DNA of 64,000 nt from an uncultured Clostridia bacterium (GCA_948678575.1 CAPPGO010000005.1:62001-126000); one strand, 5' to 3'; numbered from the stretch's first letter, positions 55,536-64,000 are shown. A program made the numbers and translations. Notes: generated by a model not told the origin, from the letters alone.

Positions 55536-56749
55536 ATGGATAAAAAGATTTTAGCAAGTTTAATGTTATTTATAATTTGCATATCAAGTAGTAGTTATGC
55601 TTTAGAATATGTAATTCCAGTTTGGTTAGACACTGGTGGTACAAGAGAGGTAAGTAACGAAGCACTTCGGAGAAAATTTTTTGAATATTGAAAGTGAAAG
55701 TGCAATTTTAATTGAGCAAACAACACGGAAAAGTTTTATATGAAAAAAATTCTCATGAAAAGTTAAGACCTGCAAGTGTTACAAAAGTTATGACAATTTT
55801 ACTTATTATGGAAGCATTAGATAGCGGTAAAATTGCATTAACAGATACAGTTTCTTGTTCAGAAAATGCTACTGCTATGGGTGGCTCTCAAATTTGGTTA
55901 GATACCAGAGAAAGCTTGACAGTAGATGAAATGTTGAAAGCAATTTGTGTTGTTTCTGCAAATGACTGTACTGTTGCAATGGCAGAATTTTTAGCAGGCT
56001 CAGAAGATGTTTTTGTTGGATTAATGAATGATAAAGCAAAAGCTTTGGGCATGAATGATACAACTTTTAAAAATTGTCATGGAATAGATGAAGAGGGACA
56101 TATGTCAAGTGCTTATGATATTTCTTTGATGTCAAAGGAACTTTTACAAAATCATCCTAATATTAAGAAATATACAACAATTTGGATGGATTCTTTAAGA
56201 GACGGAAAATCTAGTTTAGTGAATACAAACAAATTAGTAAGAAATTATAAAGGATGTACAGGATTAAAAACAGGTTCTACAAGTTTAGCTTTGTATAATT
56301 TATCTGCAAGTGCTACAAAAGATGATTTATCTTTAATTTCAGTTGTATTGAAAGGTGGAACAAGTAATATAAGATTTAATGATGCAAAAAAATTATTAGA
56401 TTATGGTTTTACAAATTTTAAATTTGAAAAAAGCGGAACAAAAGATGCTGTTGTTAAAACAGTTGAAGTAAATAAGGCAGTGGAGAAAGAATTAAATTTA
56501 GTATATGAAAAAGATAGTGGAATATTAGTACAAAAATCGAATTCTGCAAATATTGAGCAAGAGGTGGTTTTAAGTGAAAATATTTCTGCTCCAATTCAAA
56601 AGGGTGAAATTTTGGGAACAGTACATTTTTATTTAGATGGTGAAATTTTAGATAGTATTAATTTAGTAGCAGAAAAAGATGTTGACAAACTTTCAGTATC
56701 TTCAATGTATTCGTATATTGCAGAAGCATGGTTAAATTTACTAAGATAG
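55536..56749 (+). CDS. dacF: D-Ala-D-Ala carboxypeptidase (DacF/PBP5 family); two +1 frameshifts at CGG
   Basis: Skipping the C of two in-frame CGG codons (55668, 55726) gives an uninterrupted 403-residue low-molecular-mass PBP with signal peptide (ILASLMLFIICISSSSYA). The restored stretch reads EAL-GENFLNIESESAILIEQTT-GKVLYEKN, the standard DacF opening. The active-site SVTK (Ser80, Lys83), VSANDC (SxN) and LKTGS follow, then the C-terminal domain and an amphipathic end (IAEAWLNLL). It trims peptidoglycan pentapeptides; DacF is often linked to sporulation. Start ATG 55536, RBS GGAGG. Straight reading yields a 51-residue fragment lacking the catalytic domain. Confidence 0.88.
55668..55670 (+). 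other. +1 frameshift site 1 (CGG) in dacF
   Basis: CGG is codon 45; skipping the C gives GGA GAA AAT TTT (GENF). Straight reading stops seven codons later at TGA. Preceding codon CTT. Confidence 0.78.
55726..55728 (+). other. +1 frameshift site 2 (CGG) in dacF
   Basis: In the frame set by site 1, CGG is codon 64; skipping the C gives GGA AAA GTT (GKV of TTGKVLYEKN). Preceding codon ACA. The two shifts are 58 bases apart. Confidence 0.8.
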
Positions 56750-56753
56750 CTTT

Positions 56754-56768
56754 TAGTTTTTAAAACTA
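56754..56768. promoter_or_regulatory. Perfect 15-bp palindrome upstream of fab operon
   Basis: TAGTTTT-T-AAAACTA between dacF and fabH. It lacks a T tail, so it may be an operator for the fatty-acid operon rather than a terminator. A -10-like TATAAT lies at 56828-56833; no good -35. Confidence 0.35.
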
Positions 56769-56862
56769 GATATTGTAAATATAAAAAACTGACCACTTAT
56801 CATATTCCATTTGATTTTTTATTATAGTATAATGTTACAGAAGATGAGTTAAAGGAGAGTTT

Positions 56863-57793
56863 ATGAACGATATTCAAATAATTGCAAGTAGTTCATATTT
56901 GCCGAAAACACAAATTTCTAATCGATTTTTTAATGAAAAATTTAATCTTCCAGAAGATTGGATAAAAAGAAGAACAGGAATAGAAACAAGATATTTTGCA
57001 AAAGATGAAAGCATTATAGAATTAGGAGTGAAAGTTGCAACAAAATTAATAAATGAAAATAAAATTGATAAAGAAATAATAGATGGAATAATTGTTGCAA
57101 CTACATCTACTAATAGATTAATGCCAGGAATTAGTTTTGAAATACAAAAATCACTAAATATAGAAAATTGTATGTGTATAGATATTTTAGCAGGTTGCAG
57201 TGGTTTCATAAATGCACTAGATATTGCAAGAAAATACATAGCTTTGAATGAATTAACAAATGTTTTAGTGATTGGAATTGAAAAAATTTCAGATTTTTTA
57301 AACTTTGAAGATATTAATACATCAATTATTTTAGGAGATGGTGCTGGAGCTTTACTCTTAACCTCTTCTAAAAATAAAAAAGTGTATTATTCAAATATTG
57401 AGAGTTTTGGAAAAGATAACGAAATATTAACTTGTAATAGTAATGAAAAATTGTATATGAATGGTAGAAATGTATATAAATTTGCAGTAAATAAAACAAC
57501 AAATAATATACTTGAAACTTTGAATAAAGCTAATTTATTAAAAAAGGATATAGAATATTTTATTTTACATCAATCGAATTCTAGAATTATTGATAGTATT
57601 TATGAAAAATTAGATATTTCAAAAGACAAAACATATACTAATCTAGCAAAAGTGCGGAAATACTTTTTGTGCAAGCATTCCGATTGTTATAGATGAAATG
57701 AATAAAAAAGATTTATTAAAGGAAAATGATAAAATCCTACTTTGTGCTTATGGTGGTGGATTAAATGTAGGAAGTATAATATTAGAAATTTAA
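56863..57793 (+). CDS. fabH: 3-oxoacyl-ACP synthase III; +1 frameshift at CGG
   Basis: KAS III starts fatty-acid synthesis by condensing acetyl-CoA (or branched acyl-CoA) with malonyl-ACP. Straight reading gives a 284-residue protein with a nonsense tail. Skipping the C at 57655 gives 309 residues ending correctly (FCASIPIVIDEM ... LCAYGGGLNVGSIIL). The active-site Cys112 is in LAGCSGF and His236 in ILHQSN. The third catalytic residue, Asn, lies in the restored G-NT at positions 265-267, so only the shifted product has a complete triad. RBS AAAGGAG. First gene of the fab operon. Confidence 0.9.
57655..57657 (+). other. +1 frameshift site (CGG) in fabH
   Basis: CGG is codon 265; skipping the C gives GGA AAT ACT (GNT), which includes the catalytic Asn of KAS III. 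Preceding codon GTG. Confidence 0.82.
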
Positions 57794-57806
57794 AGAGGAG
57801 TTAAAA

Positions 57807-58742
57807 ATGAAAATAGGATTTTTATTTCCAGGTCAAGGGTCTCAAAGCCTTGGGATGGGAGAGGATTTATATAATTTTTATGATGAAATAAGAGAAATTT
57901 ATAAAAAGGTAAATCAAATCTTAGGAATTGATGTAGTAAACCTTACATTTAGTTCTAGTGAAGAAGAACTTTCACAAACTAAAAATACTCAAATAGCAAT
58001 ATTTACAATGAGTTTGGGAATTTTAGAAGTTTTAAAGAAAAACGGAATTGAAGCAAACAATTTAGCAGGTTTAAGCTTAGGAGAATATACAGCATTAGAA
58101 TATGGTGGAGCATTAGATTTTGAAACAGCTGTAAAAATAGTTGAAAAAAGAGGAGAAATAATGCAAAATAATATTCCAGATGGTAATTGGCAAATGGCTG
58201 GTGTTTTAGCATTATCAGATAGTGACGTAGAAAAAGCTTGCAAAATGGTCACAAAAGGTTTTGTAGCACCTGCAAATTATAATTGCCCAGGACAAGTAGT
58301 GGTTTCTGGTGATGAAGAAGGAATTGCAGAAATAACAGAAATTGCAAAAGAGCTTGGTGCAAAAAAAGTAAGTCCAATAAAAACATATGGTCCATTTCAT
58401 ACAGAAAAATTAGAAATTGCATCAGAAAAATTAAGATTAGAATTAGAAAAAATAGATATAAATATTCCAAATAAAATAGTATATAAAAATATTAATAGCG
58501 AAAAATATGAAAAAAGTGACAATATGATAGATATACTTGCTAAACATGTAAAAAGTCCAGTGCATTTTTCAAGAATTATTCAAAATATGATAGATGATGG
58601 AGTTGATACATTTATAGAAATAGGTCCAGGAAAAATTTTAACAAGTTTAGTTAAAAGAGTAAGTCGAGATGTAAAATTAATAAATATAAATGATAAAGAA
58701 AGCTTAGAACAAGCAATTTTTGAGTTAAAGGAGATAAAATAA
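57807..58742 (+). CDS. fabD: Malonyl-CoA:ACP transacylase
   Basis: 311 residues: FLFPGQGSQSLGMG opening, the nucleophile Ser90 in GLSLGEY, the Arg in EKRGEIMQ, and the catalytic His in GPFHTEKL. It loads malonate onto ACP. RBS AGAGGAG; it lies 13 bp after the corrected fabH stop, so the corrected fabH end fits the operon spacing. One-base overlap with fabG. Confidence 0.95.
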   Translation: MKIGFLFPGQGSQSLGMGEDLYNFYDEIREIYKKVNQILGIDVVNLTFSSSEEELSQTKNTQIAIFTMSLGILEVLKKNGIEANNLAGLSLGEYTALEYGGALDFETAVKIVEKRGEIMQNNIPDGNWQMAGVLALSDSDVEKACKMVTKGFVAPANYNCPGQVVVSGDEEGIAEITEIAKELGAKKVSPIKTYGPFHTEKLEIASEKLRLELEKIDINIPNKIVYKNINSEKYEKSDNMIDILAKHVKSPVHFSRIIQNMIDDGVDTFIEIGPGKILTSLVKRVSRDVKLININDKESLEQAIFELKEIK

Positions 58743-59482
58743 TGGGAGATAATAGAGTTGTATTAGTTACAGGAGCTGGAAGAGGCATTGGAAAGGAAAT
58801 TGCATTAAAATTTGCTAAAAATAATTATGATGTTTCAGTAAATTACAGAAGTAAGACAGATGAGTTAGATGAACTAAAAAAAGAAATTGAAAAAAATGGT
58901 GTTAAATGTGCTTTGGTGCAAGGTGATGTTGCAAACTTTGAAGAAGCAGAACGAATAGTTAATGAAACAGTAGAAAAATTAGGAAAAATTGATGTTTTAG
59001 TAAATAATGCGGGAATTACAAAAGATGGACTTTTAATGAGAATGAGCAAAGATGATTTTGAGAAGGTTTTAGATATAAATTTAATTGGAACTTTTAATGT
59101 TACAAGAAATGTTATACCATTAATGATTAAGCAAAAATCAGGAAGAATTATAAATATTTCTTCGGTAGTTGGTGTTGTTGGAAATGCTGGACAGACAAAT
59201 TATTCTGCTTCAAAAGCGGGAATTATAGGCTTTACAAAGAGCTTAGCAAAAGAAGTTGCAAGTAGAAATATTTTAGTAAATGCTGTTGCACCTGGATTTA
59301 TTGCAACAGATATGACTAGTGTTTTATCAGATTCTGTAAAAGAAAATATAAATAATCAAATTCCACTTAGAAAAATGGGAACAGCAGAAGATGTTGCTAA
59401 GGTTGTAAGCTTTTTAGCATCAGAAGATAGCAGTTATATAACAGGTCAAGTTATTAATGTAGATGGTGGAATGGTAATGTAA
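58742..59482 (+). CDS. fabG: 3-oxoacyl-ACP reductase
   Basis: 246 residues, short-chain dehydrogenase. NADPH site TGAGRGIGKEIA, NNAGITKDGLLMRM, catalytic Ser in NISSVVG and YxxxK in NYSASKAG, and the end YITGQVINVDGGMVM. It reduces the ketoacyl-ACP formed by FabH/FabF. Operon member. Confidence 0.95.
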   Translation: MGDNRVVLVTGAGRGIGKEIALKFAKNNYDVSVNYRSKTDELDELKKEIEKNGVKCALVQGDVANFEEAERIVNETVEKLGKIDVLVNNAGITKDGLLMRMSKDDFEKVLDINLIGTFNVTRNVIPLMIKQKSGRIINISSVVGVVGNAGQTNYSASKAGIIGFTKSLAKEVASRNILVNAVAPGFIATDMTSVLSDSVKENINNQIPLRKMGTAEDVAKVVSFLASEDSSYITGQVINVDGGMVM

Positions 59483-59568
59483 ATTTTTAAAATTAAGCGT
59501 TGTCTAACTGTGTTATCGGATATATAGTTAAAATTATTTATACTAAAAGGAAGGAAATGATATAAAAA

Positions 59569-60804
59569 ATGAGAAGAGTTGTAGTTACAGGCTTAGGAGC
59601 AGTTACTCCTATTGGAAATAATGTAGAAGATTTTTGGAAAAGTATTGTGGAAGGAAAATGTGGAATTGATGAAATAAAAAGCTTTGATACTACAAATTTT
59701 AAAGTAAAATTAGCAGGAGAAGTTAAGAACTTAAATGTTGAAGAGATTTTAGATAAAAAAGCTGTTAGAAGATTAGATAGATATACTCAATTTGCAATGA
59801 TAGCTTCACGAGAAGCAGTAAAAGATGCAAATATTGATATTGAAAAAATAGATAGCAATCGTTTTGGAGTAGCGATTGGTTCAGGAATTGGTGGACTTAA
59901 AACTATGCAAAATGATATAGGAGTTTTATGTGAAAAAGGTCCAGACAGAATATCTCCAATGTTTATCCCAATGGCAATAAGTAATATGGCTTCTGGAAAT
60001 GTATCAATAGATATTGGTGCAAAGGGTGAAAGTTTTTGTACAACAACAGCTTGTGCTAGTGGTACACATTCAATAGGAGAAGCATTTAGAATTATAAGAC
60101 ATGGTTATCAAGATATTATGATAGCTGGTGGTACAGAAGCATCAATCAATGAAACTGGAATTGCGGGGTTTACTAATATAAAAGCACTTTCATCAAGTAC
60201 AGATAAAAACAGAGCAAGCATTCCTTTTGATAAAGAAAGATCTGGATTTGTTATGGGAGAAGGTTGTGGAGTTTTAATTCTTGAAGAATTGGAACATGCT
60301 AAGTCAAGAGGAGCTAAGATTTATGCAGAAATGGTAGGATATGCAGCTACTTCTGATGCTTACCACATTACAGCACCTGCACCAGGCGGTGAAGGCGGGA
60401 CAAGGGCTATGATAAGAGCTATGGAAGATGCTAATATTAAACCAGAAAATATTACATATATCAATGCACATGGAACATCAACACATTTAAATGATAGTGG
60501 AGAAACATCAGCAGTTAAATTGGCATTTGGTGATTATGCAAAAAGAGTAATGATGAGTTCTACAAAAGGACATACAGGACACTTACTTGGTGCAGCTGGT
60601 GGCGTTGAAGCAGTTGTTTGTGTAAAAGCTATTGAAGATGGTATTGTTCCACCTACAATAAATTACAAAGTACCTGATGAAGAATGTGATTTAGATATAG
60701 TTCCAAACGAAGCTAGAAGAAAAGAAATTAAATATGCTATGTCAAATTCTTTGGGCTTTGGAGGACATAATAGTTCTATTATTTTTAAAAATTATACTGA
60801 TTAG
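59569..60804 (+). CDS. fabF: 3-oxoacyl-ACP synthase II
   Basis: 411 residues: VVVTGLGAVTPIGNN opening, active-site Cys in TTACASGTHSIGEA, His in NAHGTSTHLND and GHLLGAAGG, and the terminal SNSLGFGGHN. It elongates acyl-ACP. RBS AAGGAAGG is about twelve bases upstream of the ATG. The 86-bp gap after fabG holds no ORF; it does contain a non-coding CGG. Confidence 0.95.
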   Translation: MRRVVVTGLGAVTPIGNNVEDFWKSIVEGKCGIDEIKSFDTTNFKVKLAGEVKNLNVEEILDKKAVRRLDRYTQFAMIASREAVKDANIDIEKIDSNRFGVAIGSGIGGLKTMQNDIGVLCEKGPDRISPMFIPMAISNMASGNVSIDIGAKGESFCTTTACASGTHSIGEAFRIIRHGYQDIMIAGGTEASINETGIAGFTNIKALSSSTDKNRASIPFDKERSGFVMGEGCGVLILEELEHAKSRGAKIYAEMVGYAATSDAYHITAPAPGGEGGTRAMIRAMEDANIKPENITYINAHGTSTHLNDSGETSAVKLAFGDYAKRVMMSSTKGHTGHLLGAAGGVEAVVCVKAIEDGIVPPTINYKVPDEECDLDIVPNEARRKEIKYAMSNSLGFGGHNSSIIFKNYTD

Positions 60805-60876
60805 TCAAAAGCTTGAAAAAAAGCTATAAAAATGGTATAATCATATAGTATTTTTTAGTACGAAAGGAAAGAAAAA

Positions 60877-61317
60877 ATGGATTATAAAGAGATAAAAAAA
60901 TTAATGGATGATATGGGAAATTCTAAATTATCTGAAATAGAAATTGAATTTCCTGATGGAATAAAAATAAGTATGAAAAAAGATAGTGGACTTAAATTGT
61001 CAAGTCCAGTTCCAATGGTACAAGAGATAAATAGTCCAGCAGTTAAAGAACCATCTGATTTAGCTGTTATAAATAAACCAGAAGGTAATATTGTAAAAGC
61101 TCCTATGGTAGGAACTTTCTATTCAAAATCTTCACCTGCATCAGAACCATTTGTTCAAATTGGCAGTAAAGTAAAAAAAGGAGATAAACTTTGCATAATA
61201 GAAGCTATGAAATTGATGAACGAGATTGAAAGTGAATTTGATGGCGAAGTTGTAGAAATATTAGTAAAAGATGAAGAAATGGTAGAATACGGAACACCAT
61301 TATTTGTTATTAAATAA
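60877..61317 (+). CDS. accB: Biotin carboxyl carrier protein of acetyl-CoA carboxylase
   Basis: 146 residues: N-terminal helical region, a short Pro/Ser linker, and the biotinyl domain (about 72-146) with [13 protein letters not shown] and the biotin site [22 protein letters not shown]. It works with AccC and AccD encoded just downstream. Its stop overlaps the ribosome site of fabZ. Confidence 0.95.
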   Translation: MDYKEIKKLMDDMGNSKLSEIEIEFPDGIKISMKKDSGLKLSSPVPMVQEINSPAVKEPSDLAVINKPEGNIVKAPMVGTFYSKSSPASEPFVQIGSKVKKGDKLCIIEAMKLMNEIESEFDGEVVEILVKDEEMVEYGTPLFVIK

Positions 61318-61327
61318 GGAGAAAATA

Positions 61328-61753
61328 ATGTTAGATATAAAAGAAATTATGCAAATTATTCCTCAAAGGGCACCATTTTTAATGATAGATAGAGTAGAGG
61401 AGTATGTACCAGGAGAAAGTTGTGTAGCTTATAAAAATGTATGTATAAATGAACCATACTTTGAAGGACATTTTCCAGGAGAGCCTATTATGCCAGGCGT
61501 TTTAATTGTCGAGGCATTAGCTCAAACTGGTGCTGTTGCAATATTATCTATGAAAGAAAATAAAGGTAAAAATGCTTTATTTGGCGGAATAGATAAATTG
61601 CGCTTTAAAAAGCCAGTGGTTCCAGGGGATGTTTTAAAACTTGAAGTTAAGATAATAAAACAGAAAGGTCCAATAGGAGTAGGAGAAGCAATCGCAACAG
61701 TTGATGAAAAAGTTGTTGCAAAAGGTGAGCTTACATTTGCGATAGTAGGATAA
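61328..61753 (+). CDS. fabZ: 3-hydroxyacyl-ACP dehydratase
   Basis: 141 residues from ATG 61328 after AAGGAG. Hot-dog fold with the catalytic His and Glu in [34 protein letters not shown] opens it and [14 protein letters not shown] [10 protein letters not shown] follows. It dehydrates 3-hydroxyacyl-ACP. The normal next gene, accC, is 555 bp away because of an inserted opposite-strand gene. Confidence 0.95.
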   Translation: MLDIKEIMQIIPQRAPFLMIDRVEEYVPGESCVAYKNVCINEPYFEGHFPGEPIMPGVLIVEALAQTGAVAILSMKENKGKNALFGGIDKLRFKKPVVPGDVLKLEVKIIKQKGPIGVGEAIATVDEKVVAKGELTFAIVG

Positions 61754-61769
61754 ATTATGCTTAAATAAT

Positions 61770-61804
61770 GGAAATGAGCCTCGTTTTAGGAGGCTCGAAT
61801 TTCC
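61770..61804. terminator. GC-rich hairpin at the edge of the inserted segment
   Basis: GGAAAT + GAGCCTC (61770-61782) pair with GAGGCTC + ATTTCC (61790-61804), two extra bases bulged, 7-nt loop. Unusually GC-rich for this genome; no T run on either strand. It may be a terminator of fabZ, of the minus-strand gene, or a boundary element of the insertion. Confidence 0.5.
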
Positions 61805-61834
61805 TTGATTGAAGAAATTATTTATCAGTTGCAA

Positions 61835-62227
61835 TTAATAAATGTGATATGTTACATTTCCATTGTTCTCAACGGTGTAATGATATTTAAACTGACACTG
61901 TTCCAATACAAAGCAAAACAACCGTTCATGGAGTTCAAAGGTTTGAGTAAACAGTAATACAACATCAAATTCTCCATTTTCTTTGAAGAATTTTTGTAAG
62001 AATTCTGTCCGAACAAGCTTTAAAAACTCTGTACAGTAATCTGCTTCATAAGCACCAATTACAAGTTCTTCGCTTGAATAGCGCTTATCAATTGGATTAT
62101 TATGCTGTTCAATTGGTTGACCGTCAATAAACTGATATTTTAAAGAGAGAATGGCATACTTGATAATTTGCCGGTTAATTAACGAAATTCTCTCTAAAAA
62201 GAGATGTAACAGTTTTAATTTCCTCAT
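61835..62227 (-). CDS. Foreign-looking 130-residue protein inside the fab operon
   Basis: It opens MRKLKLLHLFLERISLIN and continues as a soluble, mixed helical protein with several aromatic and Cys residues; no family recognised. It lies opposite to the fab genes and splits fabZ from accC. Base composition is visibly richer in G+C and CG dinucleotides than its surroundings. It is the only gene here with ordinary in-frame CGG codons, at Arg19, Arg73 and Arg102. An extended -10 and an AAGGGTG ribosome site precede it. The likely explanation is recent horizontal acquisition. If CGG is not Arg in this host, it cannot be translated as written. Confidence 0.6.
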   Translation of the reverse strand: MRKLKLLHLFLERISLINRQIIKYAILSLKYQFIDGQPIEQHNNPIDKRYSSEELVIGAYEADYCTEFLKLVRTEFLQKFFKENGEFDVVLLFTQTFELHERLFCFVLEQCQFKYHYTVENNGNVTYHIY

Positions 62228-62263
62228 GGTATCACCCTTTCTAAATGATTATTTCACATATAA

Positions 62264-62269
62264 TTATAC
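62264..62269 (-). promoter_or_regulatory. Extended -10 promoter of the inserted gene
   Basis: Minus strand TGG-TATAAT (TATAAT at 62269-62264), about 37 bp before the ATG; no clear -35. Confidence 0.5.
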
Positions 62270-62308
62270 CACAAATTATGTAAATTGTAAAACAAAAGGA
62301 GATTTCAA

Positions 62309-63652
62309 ATGTTAAATAAAGTGTTAATAGCAAATCGTGGAGAGATAGCTGTTAGAATTATTAGAGCTTGTAGAGAGCTTGGAATTAAAACAGTTTCAAT
62401 ATATTCAGAAGCAGATAAGGATGCTTTACATACAAGACTAGCTGATGAAGCTGTTTGCATAGGTCCAGCCTCTTCTAATAAAAGTTATTTAAACATAAAG
62501 AATATTTTAGAAGCAGCTTGCTTAACTCATGTTGATAGTATTCACCCGGGATTTGGTTTTTTATCAGAAAATGCTGATTTTGCTAAAATGTGTGAAGAAA
62601 GCAATATAAAATTTATTGGTCCTTCATATAAAATAATTGACTTAATGGGAAATAAATCAAATGCAAAGGCTTTTATGAAAAATGCCAAAATTCCTGTTGT
62701 TCAAGGTTCTGATGGCAGTATAAAAGGATATAAAGAAGCGTGTGAGATATGTGAGAAGATAGGATATCCAGTTATGGTTAAAGCCGCAGGTGGAGGTGGA
62801 GGAAAAGCCATTAGATTAGTTACCAAAAAAGAAGATTTGGAAGATAGTTATAATTTAGTAAAACAAGAAGCAAAAGCCTTTTTTGGTGATGATGAAATAT
62901 ATATCGAGAAATATATTGAAAATCCAAGACACGTTGAAATTCAAGTATTAGCAGATGAATATGGAAATGCAATTTATTTAGGTGAAAGAGATTGTACTGT
63001 TCAAAGACGAAATCAAAAAGTAATAGAAGAAAGTCCATCAACAGTATTAGATGAAAAACTTAGAAAGAAAATGGGAGAAGCGGCATTAACAGCTATAAAA
63101 GCATCAAAATATTCAAGTGCAGGAACAATAGAGTTCTTAGTGGACAAAAATAAAAATTTCTATTTTATGGAAATGAATACAAGAATTCAAGTGGAACATC
63201 CAGTAACAGAAATGGTAACTGGAATAGATATTGTAAAAGAGCAATTACGAATTGCATCTGGTGAAAAGTTAAGATTTTCTCAAAATGATGTTAAATCAAG
63301 AGGACATAGTATTGAGTGTAGAATTAATGCAGAATGTCCTGAAAAGGGATTTACACCAAGTCCAGGACAAATAACAGAACTTAATTTCCCAGGTGGAAAT
63401 GGTGTTAGAATTGATACGGCAGTATATACTGGATATAAAATACCAGCATCTTATGATTCAATGATAGCAAAGATAATTGTACATGGTGAGGATAGAAAAG
63501 AAGCTATTCAAAAAATGAAACGAGCATTGGATGAATGTGTTATAGTAGGAGTAAATACAAATATCGATTTTCTATATAAAATATTAGAAAATAAACATTT
63601 TCAAGATGGTAGCTATGATACATCTTTTATAAAAAAAGAAAATTTAGCATAG
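62309..63652 (+). CDS. accC: Biotin carboxylase subunit of acetyl-CoA carboxylase
   Basis: 447 residues, ATP-grasp: KVLIANRGEIAVRIIRACRELG, HPGFGFLSENADF, the Gly-rich loop KAAGGGGGKAIR, ERDCTVQRRNQKV, EMNTRIQVEHPVTEMV and the late ECRINAECP. RBS AAGGAG. It carboxylates the biotin on AccB. A complete gene with no in-frame CGG. Confidence 0.96.
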   Translation: MLNKVLIANRGEIAVRIIRACRELGIKTVSIYSEADKDALHTRLADEAVCIGPASSNKSYLNIKNILEAACLTHVDSIHPGFGFLSENADFAKMCEESNIKFIGPSYKIIDLMGNKSNAKAFMKNAKIPVVQGSDGSIKGYKEACEICEKIGYPVMVKAAGGGGGKAIRLVTKKEDLEDSYNLVKQEAKAFFGDDEIYIEKYIENPRHVEIQVLADEYGNAIYLGERDCTVQRRNQKVIEESPSTVLDEKLRKKMGEAALTAIKASKYSSAGTIEFLVDKNKNFYFMEMNTRIQVEHPVTEMVTGIDIVKEQLRIASGEKLRFSQNDVKSRGHSIECRINAECPEKGFTPSPGQITELNFPGGNGVRIDTAVYTGYKIPASYDSMIAKIIVHGEDRKEAIQKMKRALDECVIVGVNTNIDFLYKILENKHFQDGSYDTSFIKKENLA

Positions 63653-63667
63653 ATTTTAGGAGTTAAA

Positions 63668-64000
63668 ATGATAATAGATAAATTAAAGAAAAGGTCAAAT
63701 GAAGATGACAAAGAGCCTAAAAGTAAAGCAGATATTCCAGTTGGAAAATGGGTTAAATGTGATAAGTGTGGAGAGATAATATACAAAGAAAAACTACATG
63801 AAAATTTTAGTGTTTGTCCACTTTGTAATCATCATTTTAGATTATCTGCTAGGCGTAGAATTTGGCAAATAACTGATAATAACAGTTTTGAACCTTTTAA
63901 AGAATTAAATATTAAAACTGTAAATCCATTAGAAATGCCAGAATATATGGATAAACTAAAAGGACTAAAAGAAAAAACTGGAATTGAAGAAGCAGTTGTT
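63668..64000 (+). CDS. accD: Acetyl-CoA carboxylase carboxyltransferase beta subunit, N-terminal part
   Basis: The first 111 codons; the gene runs off the right edge. The zinc finger is visible (KCDKCGEIIYKEKL ... CPLCNHHFRLSA), followed by the start of the carboxyltransferase domain (FEPFKELN, KLKGLKEKTGIEEAVV). RBS TTAGGAG. accA probably follows outside the window. Confidence 0.93.
   Translation, partial: MIIDKLKKRSNEDDKEPKSKADIPVGKWVKCDKCGEIIYKEKLHENFSVCPLCNHHFRLSARRRIWQITDNNSFEPFKELNIKTVNPLEMPEYMDKLKGLKEKTGIEEAVV

Noticed and set aside
55712..56749. A separate gene starting at TTG 55712 downstream in dacF
   Set aside because: No ribosome binding site precedes it, and the upstream frames carry the signal peptide and the conserved DacF N-terminus that this fragment lacks.
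61835..62227. Shadow ORF of a plus-strand gene
   Set aside because: No plus-strand gene covers this stretch; the ORF has its own -10, ribosome site and distinct codon use, so I kept it as a real but foreign-looking gene.

Overview
The window is a very AT-rich, densely packed chromosomal segment of a spore-forming Clostridia-type Firmicute. It carries a complete spoIIIAA-AH operon, spoVM beside rpmB, strong AGGAGG ribosome binding sites, TTGACA-N17-TATAAT promoters and T-tailed terminators. Nothing in it fixes the species; an uncultured gut Clostridia lineage is a reasonable guess. I saw no rRNA, tRNA, CRISPR array, insertion sequence or prophage.

Layout. 1-5.3 kb: end of a YihY/BrkB membrane protein, a sigma/anti-sigma pair, a phosphodiester glycosidase and a VanW protein. 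5.3-10.3 kb: trmB, a GldA/F/G-like ABC system and a ZIP metal transporter. 10.3-20.5 kb: a possible leader peptide/attenuator ahead of purA, an LCP cell-wall ligase, a MacAB-like exporter, a second sigma factor with a beta-propeller partner and a coiled-coil gene. 20.7-25.4 kb: spoIIIA operon. 25.4-33.5 kb: candidate ncRNA, glmM, metG, dTMP kinase and others. 33.6-42.1 kb: fba, smpB, spoVM, rpmB, rpmE and an NAD operon (nadD-nadE-pncB). 42.1-55.5 kb: an unrecognised protein with eight repeats of about 76 residues, surface proteins (LRR plus SLH), a two-component/ABC module and a second ABC module. 55.5-64 kb: dacF and the type II fatty-acid operon fabH-D-G-F-accB-fabZ-accC-accD, interrupted by a foreign-looking gene on the opposite strand.

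The striking result is a translation anomaly. Five conserved genes (ZIP transporter, spoIIIAA, an ABC ATPase, dacF, fabH) look broken by single-base frameshifts, seven in all. Every one of the seven lies at an in-frame CGG codon. At every one, skipping the C (+1) and reading the next GGN as glycine restores a textbook family motif: the Walker A of SpoIIIAA, the D-loop of the ABC ATPase, the catalytic Asn of FabH and the TTGK motif of DacF. By manual reading I found no in-frame CGG used as arginine in any other native gene, while about fifty CGG triplets in the other two phases are untouched and CGT, CGC and CGA are used as arginine. The only gene with ordinary in-frame CGG (three) is the foreign-looking one inside the fab operon. 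I infer that CGG is not an arginine codon here and that ribosomes pass it by a +1 shift or by reading CGGN as a four-base glycine codon. This would be a lineage-wide frameshift decoding system. CGG is a known unassigned codon in Mycoplasma capricolum; I know of no bacterium described as using CGG as a frameshift signal.

Limits: all work was by eye. Raw-read support for the inserted C residues and the tRNA gene set lie outside this window and would be decisive.
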